This document shows, piece by piece, positions 57,598 through 64,000 of a DNA stretch of 64,000 nucleotides. The DNA comes from DASVFB01 sp963766345 (GTDB taxonomy: Bacteria > Actinomycetota > Thermoleophilia > Gaiellales > Gaiellaceae): assembly GCA_963766345.1 (NCBI GenBank), contig CAVXZL010000008.1:310001-374000 (forward strand). The letters run 5' to 3'. A model generated the notes under the pieces. It made no database searches. It had not been told where the DNA came from and saw nothing but the letters and a program-made list of their open reading frames with translations. Each line of letters begins with the position of its first letter. The first letter of the stretch is position 1. Both the position numbers and the translations under genes were made by a program.

Positions 57598-59136
57598 TCA
57601 GTCGATGTGCTCGTACGCGGGCACGGTCAGGAACTCGACGAAGTCGTCGTCGAGCGCGACGGACTCGAACAGCCCGCGCGCCTCGTCGGCCCGCGGCACG
57701 TCGCGCAGCTCCTCCATCTCGCGCGCGATCGCCTCGCGCACCTCGTCGAAGCTGAAGCGACCGTGACGCAACCATTGCCACACCTGCGAGCGCGAGATCT
57801 CCGACGTGGCGGCGTCCTCCATGAGGTTGTAGATCGCGGCCGCGCCGACGCCGTTCAGCCACGACGCGATGTAGCGAATGCCGACCGCGACGTTCTGGCG
57901 CAGGCCGGCGTCGGTGACCGCGCCCGGCGTCGACGCGACGTCGAGCAGCGCCACCGCATCGGGCTGCACGTCGTCGCGCACGACGTCGAGTTGGTTCTCG
58001 CGGCCGAACTCCGGCAGCGCGACGCCGACGAGATCCGGATGCGCGACCCACGTGCCGTCGAAGCCCTGGCCGGACTCGCGCTGCTTGTCCTCGCGCACCT
58101 TCGCGAGCGCCGTCTCGTTCACCGCGGCGTCGCGGCGCGACGGGATGAACGCCGCCATGCCGCCGATCGCGTAGGCGCCGCGCCGGTGGCAAGTGCGCAC
58201 GAGCAGGTCCGCGTACGCGCGCATGAACGGCACCGCCATCGTCACGTCGCCGCGGTCCGGGAGCAGGAACTCCTCGCGGTGGCCGAGCTTCTTGATGACG
58301 CTGAAGATGTAGTCCCAGCGACCGGCGTTGAGCCCCGCGGCGTGCTCGCCGAGCGCGTGCAGGATCTCGTCCATCTCGAACGCGGCGAGGATCGTCTCGA
58401 TCAGCACCGTCGCGCGGATCGACCCGCGGTCGAGGCCGAGTTTCTCCTCCGCGAGCGTGAACACGTCGTGCCACAGAACCGCCTCTCGATGCGACTCGAG
58501 CTTCGGCAGGTAGAGGTACGGGCCGAGCCCGGAGTCGAGCAGCGGTCGCGCACTGTGAAAGACGAACAGCCCGAAGTCGAAGAGGCTGGCGCTGACCGGC
58601 GAGCCGTCGAGCGTCGCGTGCTTCTCGACGAGGTGCCAGCCGCGCGGCCGGACGACGAGCGTGGCGATGTCGTCGTTGAGCGTGTAGCTCTTCTCGCCGG
58701 TGTCGAGCGAGATCGTGCGCTTCGCCGCGTCGAGCACGTTGGCCTGGCCCTCGACGCAGTTCCGCCACGTCGGCGAGTTCGCGTCCTCGAAGTCCGCCAT
58801 GAAGACGCTCGCGCCCGAGTTGAGCGCGTTGATCACCATCTTGCGGTCGACCGGGCCGGTGATCTCGACGCGCCTGTCGCGCAGGCCCGGCGGCGCTTCC
58901 GGCACGCGCCAGTCGCCGTCGCGGATCTCGCGCGTCCCCGGAAGAAAGTCCGGCAGCTCGCCGGCGCGAAGCCGCTGCCACCGCTCGGCGCGCGCGGCAA
59001 GCAGCTCTCGTCGCCGCCCGTCGAACTCGCGCTGGAGGAGGGCGACGAACTCGAGCGCCTCCGGCGTGAGGATCTCGTCCGAGCGACCCGCAGGAGGTCC
59101 GACGATCGAGATCCCGCTCGCCGTAGTCATCGCCAT
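57598..59136 (-). CDS. aceB: Malate synthase A
   Basis: Joins glyoxylate and acetyl-CoA to malate. The 512-residue protein carries the family signatures FMADFEDANSPTWRN, the catalytic segment ATVLIETILAAFEMDEILHA, and GFDGTWVAHPDLVGVA. This is the short, A-type enzyme. First gene of the aceBA operon, 76 bases from the divergent LysR gene; the palindrome at 59184-59204 is the likely operator. Growth on acetate, fatty acids or ethanol is inferred. Confidence 0.95.
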   Translation of the reverse strand: MAMTTASGISIVGPPAGRSDEILTPEALEFVALLQREFDGRRRELLAARAERWQRLRAGELPDFLPGTREIRDGDWRVPEAPPGLRDRRVEITGPVDRKMVINALNSGASVFMADFEDANSPTWRNCVEGQANVLDAAKRTISLDTGEKSYTLNDDIATLVVRPRGWHLVEKHATLDGSPVSASLFDFGLFVFHSARPLLDSGLGPYLYLPKLESHREAVLWHDVFTLAEEKLGLDRGSIRATVLIETILAAFEMDEILHALGEHAAGLNAGRWDYIFSVIKKLGHREEFLLPDRGDVTMAVPFMRAYADLLVRTCHRRGAYAIGGMAAFIPSRRDAAVNETALAKVREDKQRESGQGFDGTWVAHPDLVGVALPEFGRENQLDVVRDDVQPDAVALLDVASTPGAVTDAGLRQNVAVGIRYIASWLNGVGAAAIYNLMEDAATSEISRSQVWQWLRHGRFSFDEVREAIAREMEELRDVPRADEARGLFESVALDDDFVEFLTVPAYEHID

Positions 59137-59183
59137 CTCAGGATTCCAACCCTCTCAGGTCGCGCAACCAAAGTCGAATCGTT

Positions 59184-59204
59184 CTTATCGATCATTCGCA
59201 TAAG
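59184..59204. promoter_or_regulatory. LysR-type operator (T-N11-A palindrome)
   Basis: CTTAT (59184-59188), 11 bases, ATAAG (59200-59204): a perfect inverted repeat containing the T-N11-A core of LysR sites. It lies 47 bases before aceB and 8 bases before the lysR ATG. The right arm overlaps TAAGAT, a plausible -10 for a near-leaderless lysR message, so the regulator probably represses itself while controlling aceBA. Confidence 0.7.
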
Positions 59205-59212
59205 ATCCATCT

Positions 59213-60124
59213 ATGCATCATCAGCTCGAGGCGCTCGTGCAGGTCGTTCGCCGGGGGTCGGTGACCGGCGCGGCCCAGGCGCTGTACGTCACGCAGCCGG
59301 CGCTCACGGCACGGCTCAACGCGCTCGAGCGGGACGTCGGCGCCCGGCTGCTCGTGCGGCGGCGGGGAGGCGTACGCCTGACGGAGGCGGGCCGCGCATT
59401 CCTCCCCTACGCGGAGCGCGCCCTGCAGGCGATGGACGAGGGCCGGCTCGTCCTCGGCGAGCTGCGCCGCGGCATGTCCGGGCACGTCGCCGTGTGCGCT
59501 TCGCCGATCGTGTCGACGTACGCGCTGCCGGCGATCCTCAACCGCTTCTCGCAAACGCACCCCGGCGTCCAGGTGTCGGTGCGCACGGGCCACTCCGAGG
59601 AGATGATCGAGCTCGTCAAGCGCGAAGAGGTCGCCGTCGGTCTCCTGCGCGCGTTCAACGATCCCGAGGTCGAGCAGTTCACGCTCTACGAGGACGAGCT
59701 CGTGCTCGTCGTGCACGCGGATCACCCGGCCTGCGACGTCGCGCGTCTCGCCGAGCTCGGTCAGGAGCAGTTCGTCCTCTTCGACCGCGCCTCGAGCTAT
59801 CACGAGCTGACGCAGGCGATGTTCCTCGAGGCGGCGATCGCGCCGCCGGGCGTGATGGAGCTCGACAACGTCGACTCCGCCAAGAAGATGATCGAGCTCG
59901 GGCTCGGGATCGCGTTCCTCCCGCACGTCGCGGTCGTGGACGAGGTGCGGAGCGGCCGCCTGCGCATCGTCGAGCTCGCGGACCGCACCCCGCCGCGCCG
60001 CCCGATCGTCGCCGTGCGCCGCAAGGACGCGGGCGATCCGCTCGGCGCGACAGCCGTGTTCCTCGCGCTCCTGCGGGAGATGCGCCCGGAGCTTCAGGCC
60101 GCGGCGTCGGCGACAGCTCGTTGA
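59213..60124 (+). CDS. LysR family transcriptional regulator, probable glyoxylate-shunt regulator
   Basis: A 303-residue LysR protein. The N-terminal winged helix is HHQLEALVQVVRRGSVTGAA with QPALTARLNALERDVGARLL; the linker helix follows; the inducer domain has HVAVCASPIVSTYALPAILN, VQVSVRTGHSEEMIELVKRE and VDSAKKMIELGLGIAFLPH. ATG at 59213. Divergent from aceBA with a T-N11-A site between, so it most likely regulates the shunt, sensing a C2 or TCA metabolite. Confidence 0.92.
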   Translation: MHHQLEALVQVVRRGSVTGAAQALYVTQPALTARLNALERDVGARLLVRRRGGVRLTEAGRAFLPYAERALQAMDEGRLVLGELRRGMSGHVAVCASPIVSTYALPAILNRFSQTHPGVQVSVRTGHSEEMIELVKREEVAVGLLRAFNDPEVEQFTLYEDELVLVVHADHPACDVARLAELGQEQFVLFDRASSYHELTQAMFLEAAIAPPGVMELDNVDSAKKMIELGLGIAFLPHVAVVDEVRSGRLRIVELADRTPPRRPIVAVRRKDAGDPLGATAVFLALLREMRPELQAAASATAR

Positions 60125-60194
60125 TCATCGCTCGCGCATGTGACCCCGACGCGCGAAATGCGTAACCGGCGTGTCCGCGGGCTAAGTTTCGAGG

Positions 60195-61967
60195 GTGGCA
60201 GCGGCTCCGTACAGACGCACGTTCGGCCGCTTGCTCGGCTTCCTGCGCCCGTACAAGTTGTCGCTCATCGTGTCGATCGTCCTCGCCGTGATCTCCCAAG
60301 CGGCGCAGTTTGCGACAGCCTTTCTGACGGGAGCGGGCCTCGGGAGCGCGGTCAACGGGCACGACAAACACGCGCTCAAGCTGATCGTCGCCGCGGTCAT
60401 CGCCGTCGGGATCGCCCGTGCGCTCGCAATGGGGGCACGGCGCTTGATCTCGGGACAGCAGGCGCTCGGGGTCGAGTTCGACCTCCGAAGCGCGCTTTAC
60501 GCGCATCTGCTCCGGCTCTCGTTCGGGTTCTACGACCGCCATCAGACCGGCCAGCTCATGTCGCGCGCGACCGTCGACCTGCAGACGGTGCGCTTCTTCC
60601 TCGGCTACGGGCTCATCTTCTTCTTCCAGAACGTGCTCACGCTCGTCGGCGCGACCGCCGTCATGTTCTTCGTCAACTGGAAGCTGACGCTCGTCGCGTT
60701 GTGGATCGCGCCGCTCCTGATCGGGCTCGCGTACCGCTACTCCCACGTGGCGCATCCGTTGCTTCGCGACGTCCAGCAGAAGATGGCCGACGTCGCGACC
60801 GTCGCGGAGGAGAACATCGTCGGCGTCCACGTCGTGAAGTCGTTCGCGCAGGAGCGTGCGGAGCAGGCGAAGTTCGAGCGCTCGTCGGAGGCGGTCTTCA
60901 GCCAGAGCGTGGCGGCGAACGTGCAGCGAGCGCTCTACGTGCCGCTGCTCTCGTTCCTGCCGCTGCTCGCGCAGGCCGCCGTGATCCTCGTCGGCGGTCG
61001 CATGGTGATCGACGGGTCGCTCAGGTACGGCACGTTCTTCTCGTTCAACTTCCTCGTGCTGATGATGGTCATGCCGCTCCGAATGCTCGGCATGTGGATC
61101 GGACAGGCGCAGCGGGCCACCGCCTCGGGCGAGCGCATCTTCGAGGTTCTGGACGAGCCCGAGGAGGTCGCCGACCGCCCCGGCGCAACCGCTCTACCGG
61201 CCGGCCCGGGTCGCGTCGACTACCGGGGCGTGCATTTCGAGTACGCGCCCGGACGGCCGGTCTTGCGCGCGATCGACCTCGAGCTGGAGCCGGGCAGCAC
61301 GACAGCTCTGATCGGCCACACGGGCGCCGGCAAGACGACGCTCGCCGCGCTTGTCGGACGCTTCTACGACGTCAGCGCCGGCAGCGTCCTCCTCGACGGG
61401 ATCGACGTGCGCGACGTGACGATCGCGTCGCTGCGGCAGGCGATCGGCGTCGTCTCGCAGGATCCGTTCCTCTTCTCCGCGAGCGTGCGCGAGAACATCG
61501 CGTTCGGCGTCGGCGACGCGAGCGACGACGAGATTGCCCGCGCCGCCGACCTCGCGCAGGCGCGCGAGTTCATCGAGCGGCTTCCGGACGGCTACGACAC
61601 GCTGATCGGCGAGCGAGGAATCACGCTCTCGGGAGGCCAACGCCAGCGGCTCGCGATCGCGCGCGCCTTGATCGTCGACCCGCGCGTGCTGATCCTCGAC
61701 GACGCGACCGCGTCCGTCGACGCGACGACGGAGGCGTTGATCAAGCGCGGCCTGCGCGAGGTGATGCGCGGGCGGACGACGATCATCATCGCGCACCGTC
61801 TCTCGACGATCTCGCTTGCGGACGACATCGTCGTGCTCGACAGCGGCGCAATCGCCGCGCGCGGGACGCACGAGCAGCTGATCGCCACGAGCCCCGTGTA
61901 CCGCGACATCTACGACCACGGCCTGCTCGAGCAGGAGTTCGCGTCCCGCATCGAGGCGACCGCGTGA
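60195..61967 (+). CDS. ABC exporter half-transporter (TMD-NBD), first of a pair
   Basis: A 590-residue ABC exporter half. Six membrane helices (about 20-310) are followed by the nucleotide-binding domain: Walker A GHTGAGKTTLAAL, Q-loop VVSQDPFLF, signature LSGGQRQRLAIARAL, Walker B VLILDDATASVDATTE, and H-loop IIAHRLSTI. The residue after Walker B is Asp (LDDATA) instead of Glu, so this half is the probable degenerate ATP site. It overlaps the second half-transporter as GTGA. GTG start at 60195. Likely exports lipids, peptides or drugs. Confidence 0.92.
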   Translation: MAAAPYRRTFGRLLGFLRPYKLSLIVSIVLAVISQAAQFATAFLTGAGLGSAVNGHDKHALKLIVAAVIAVGIARALAMGARRLISGQQALGVEFDLRSALYAHLLRLSFGFYDRHQTGQLMSRATVDLQTVRFFLGYGLIFFFQNVLTLVGATAVMFFVNWKLTLVALWIAPLLIGLAYRYSHVAHPLLRDVQQKMADVATVAEENIVGVHVVKSFAQERAEQAKFERSSEAVFSQSVAANVQRALYVPLLSFLPLLAQAAVILVGGRMVIDGSLRYGTFFSFNFLVLMMVMPLRMLGMWIGQAQRATASGERIFEVLDEPEEVADRPGATALPAGPGRVDYRGVHFEYAPGRPVLRAIDLELEPGSTTALIGHTGAGKTTLAALVGRFYDVSAGSVLLDGIDVRDVTIASLRQAIGVVSQDPFLFSASVRENIAFGVGDASDDEIARAADLAQAREFIERLPDGYDTLIGERGITLSGGQRQRLAIARALIVDPRVLILDDATASVDATTEALIKRGLREVMRGRTTIIIAHRLSTISLADDIVVLDSGAIAARGTHEQLIATSPVYRDIYDHGLLEQEFASRIEATA

Positions 61968-63769
61968 GAGTTCACCAGCCGGGGGGGCATCTGACGCGCG
62001 CGCGCGGCGCGAACGTCGAAGACTGGTCGTGGCGCGCGACCGTCCGCCGCGTCAAGACCCTCGCCCGCCTGACGGCGGCCTACAAGGCGCGCACAGCGCT
62101 CGCGATCTCCTTCTTGCTGCTCGCGACGGCCGTGTCGCTGCTGCCGCCGTACCTCGCGAAGCTCGCAATCGATCACGGCATCCAGCAAAAGGACGCACAC
62201 GCGCTGTGGGTCGTGACGGGCCTCCTGATCCTCGCCGGAATCGCCGTCATCGTTTCGTCCGCAGCGCAGACCTACTTCACCGGCTGGACGGGCGAGCGCA
62301 TCCTCGCCGACCTGCGCAACACGCTCTTCCGCCACCTCCAGCGTCTGTCGCTCGGCTTCTACGAGCGCAACCGCGCGGGCGTGATCATCAGCCGCCTCAC
62401 GAATGACGTCGAGGCGCTCGACCAGCTCGTGACCGACGGGTTCACGAGCCTCATCCAGAACTCGCTCACGCTGCTCGGCACGGCGATCATCCTCTTCCTG
62501 CTCGACTGGCGGCTGGCGCTCGCAGTCATGACGATCCTGCCGCTGCTCGTCATCGCGACGGCGTTGTTCCGGAAGCATTCGGCGCGCGCCTACCGGCAGG
62601 TGCGCGAGCGGCTCGGCCTCGTGACGGCGACGCTGGCCGAGGACATCGCGGGCATGCGCGTGGTTCAAGCGTTCACACGTGAGACGGAGCAGGAGCGCGC
62701 GTTCCGCGAGGTCAATCTCGACTACCGCGCGGCGAACCAGCGGACGATCCTGCTCAACGGCCTCTACTTCCCGTTCGTCGACTTCCTCTCGGCGATCGCG
62801 ACCGCGATCGTGCTCGGCTACGGCGGCTACCTCGTCTTCGACGGGAACATGACGGTCGGCACGCTGTTCGCGTTCGTCGGCTATCTCTCGAACTTCTTCG
62901 ATCCGGTGCAGCAGCTGTCGCAGCTCTACAACACGTTCCTCTCGGCGGTTGCGGCGCTCGACCAGATCACGCGCGTCCTCGACGAGGAGCCCGAGGTGCT
63001 CGACCGTCCCGGAGCCGCCGAGCTGCCGCGGATCGAGGGGCGCGTCGAGTTCGAGGACGTGCGCTTCGGCTACGGCAAGGGCGACGAAGTGCTTCACGGC
63101 ATCTCGCTCGACGTGCCTGCGGGCACGACGGTTGCGCTCGTCGGGCACACCGGCGCCGGCAAGTCGACGATCGCGAAGCTGCTCGCCCGCTTCTACGAGC
63201 CGCGTTCGGGCCTGATCACGATCGACGGCCACGACCTCAACGACGTCACCCAGGAGTCGCTCCGCAGGCAGCTCGGAGTCGTGCCGCAGGAGGGCTTTCT
63301 CTTCGCCGGCACCGTCCGCGACAACATCGCGTTCGGCAAGCCGGACGCAACGGACGAAGACATCGTCCGCGCGGCCAAGACGGTCGGCGCGCACGACTTC
63401 ATCACGCAGCTCGAGGACGGCTACGCAACGAACCTGCAGGAGCGCGGCACGCGGCTGTCGAACGGCCAGCGACAGCTCGTCGCGCTCGCCCGCGCGCTTC
63501 TCGCCGATCCGCGCATCCTCATCCTCGACGAGGCGACGTCGGCGGTCGACATCGGCACCGAGCAGAAGATCGAGCGCGCGTTGCGGCTGCTGCTCGCCGG
63601 ACGCACCGCGTTCATCATCGCGCACCGGCTGTCAACGATCCGCGGCGCCGACCTGATCGTCGTGCTCGAGCACGGGCAGATCGTCGAGCAGGGAACGCAC
63701 GACGAGCTCCTCGCACGCCGCGGCCTCTATACGTCGCTCTACGGCGACTGGGCCGCGCAGGTGGCATAA
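61964..63769 (+). CDS. ABC exporter half-transporter (TMD-NBD), second of a pair
   Basis: A 601-residue ABC exporter half with Walker A GHTGAGKSTIAKLLARFYEP, Q-loop VVPQEGFLF, a signature that reads LSNGQRQLVALARALL (N instead of the usual second G), Walker B ILILDEATSAVDIGTEQ with the catalytic Glu, and H-loop IIAHRLSTIRG. With its partner (Asp after Walker B, normal LSGGQ) this gives one consensus and one degenerate site, the classic heterodimeric exporter pattern. GTG at 61964 overlaps the first gene's TGA. Confidence 0.92.
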   Translation: MRVHQPGGHLTRARGANVEDWSWRATVRRVKTLARLTAAYKARTALAISFLLLATAVSLLPPYLAKLAIDHGIQQKDAHALWVVTGLLILAGIAVIVSSAAQTYFTGWTGERILADLRNTLFRHLQRLSLGFYERNRAGVIISRLTNDVEALDQLVTDGFTSLIQNSLTLLGTAIILFLLDWRLALAVMTILPLLVIATALFRKHSARAYRQVRERLGLVTATLAEDIAGMRVVQAFTRETEQERAFREVNLDYRAANQRTILLNGLYFPFVDFLSAIATAIVLGYGGYLVFDGNMTVGTLFAFVGYLSNFFDPVQQLSQLYNTFLSAVAALDQITRVLDEEPEVLDRPGAAELPRIEGRVEFEDVRFGYGKGDEVLHGISLDVPAGTTVALVGHTGAGKSTIAKLLARFYEPRSGLITIDGHDLNDVTQESLRRQLGVVPQEGFLFAGTVRDNIAFGKPDATDEDIVRAAKTVGAHDFITQLEDGYATNLQERGTRLSNGQRQLVALARALLADPRILILDEATSAVDIGTEQKIERALRLLLAGRTAFIIAHRLSTIRGADLIVVLEHGQIVEQGTHDELLARRGLYTSLYGDWAAQVA

Positions 63770-63796
63770 CCCGCGGACGTGCCGTAGAGTCGCGCG

Positions 63797-64000
63797 ATGG
63801 ACATCGGCGACGTCCTCAGCGAGGCCTGGAACCTCTACAAGCGGTTTCTCTGGCAGTTCTTCCTGACGGCGCTCGTCGTCTTCGCGGTGCTCGACCTGCT
63901 CAGTGCGCTCGCAGGCGCGGCGGCGGGCGACAGCGTCGGCGCCGGCATCTTCTGGGGCCTGATCGCCTTCGTGATCGGGATCGTCGGCTACTTCTGGGTG
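63797..64000 (+). CDS. Membrane protein, N-terminal part (truncated by window edge)
   Basis: ATG at 63797 starts DIGDVLSEAWNLYKRFLWQF, then a hydrophobic helix (FFLTALVVFAVLDLLSALAG) and a second one (FWGLIAFVIGIVGYFWV) at the window end. The opening resembles multi-helix membrane proteins with a DVLSEAWxLY start, found near transporters in actinobacteria. No function is assigned. It lies 27 bases after the ABC pair and may share its transcript. Confidence 0.65.
   Translation, partial: MDIGDVLSEAWNLYKRFLWQFFLTALVVFAVLDLLSALAGAAAGDSVGAGIFWGLIAFVIGIVGYFWV

Overview
The window is a GC-rich (roughly 70% G+C), tightly packed bacterial chromosome segment. It has no phage, IS element, CRISPR array or tRNA that I can see. 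Gene content and order point to a deep-branching actinobacterium. The run tlyA, NAD kinase, recN, steA, steB, pyrG is the actinobacterial cell-division/housekeeping block. The run alaS, ruvX, mltG, aroE, aroC, aroKB, aroQ, pepQ ... efp, accB/accC, nusB, xseB, ispA is an old gene order shared by actinobacteria and firmicutes. My guess, by inference only, is class Thermoleophilia (Gaiellales/Solirubrobacterales relatives). Several housekeeping genes carry single-base frameshifts in or next to GC-dinucleotide runs, which suggests a metagenome-assembled or error-prone assembly.

Layout. 1-12.7 kb: end of a methyltransferase, glycyl-tRNA synthetase, recO, a glutaredoxin, mutM, nucleoside salvage (deoB-deoA), alanine dehydrogenase, a Nudix/aldo-keto reductase/DUF3866/M20 peptidase run, an orphan LanC-like protein and a lone PAS protein. 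12.7-27.3 kb: one co-directional minus-strand run from a biotin protein through accC, nusB, xseB-like, ispA, a methyltransferase, mrp, tlyA, NAD kinase, recN, steA, an SRPBCC protein and steB to a glycosyltransferase fusion and pyrG. 27.4-32.6 kb: an irregular stretch around efp, with an antibiotic-kinase-like protein, a LigT-like protein, an L,D-transpeptidase, a decayed PQQ quinoprotein, a regulator remnant and a peptidoglycan-binding protein. It looks like an insertion into the ancestral pepQ-efp junction. 32.6-40.9 kb: the shikimate pathway operon with mltG, ruvX and alaS. 40.9-45.4 kb: a double-lobed nucleotide cyclase, a sigma-B/F type sigma factor with a degenerate RsbW-like partner, a DUF948 protein and mnmA.

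45.4-51 kb: a strong candidate 6S RNA, a second antibiotic-kinase-like gene, then MBL-hisS-aspS-RlpA-like-STAS-like genes. 51-56.3 kb: a cupin, small membrane proteins, an MFS exporter, glutamate formiminotransferase, a methyltransferase-glyoxalase-uracil DNA glycosylase run. 56.3-60.1 kb: the glyoxylate shunt (aceB-aceA) divergent from a LysR regulator, with a clear T-N11-A palindrome between them. 60.2-64 kb: two half-size ABC exporters that probably form a heterodimer, and the start of a membrane protein.

The themes are cell-envelope synthesis and division (steA/steB, GT2-PNPT fusion, mltG, L,D-transpeptidase, RlpA-like), translation (glyS, alaS, hisS, aspS, efp, mnmA, tlyA) and central metabolism. 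Translation is strongly coupled: most same-strand neighbours overlap by 4 bases (ATGA/GTGA/TTGA) or 1 base (TGATG), and four convergent pairs share a CTAG stop. The most unusual item is the fusion at 25,536-27,332. It joins an oxaloacetate-decarboxylase/pyruvate-carboxylase type carboxyltransferase fold that has lost its metal ligands to an AccB-like biotin carrier, directly ahead of accC.
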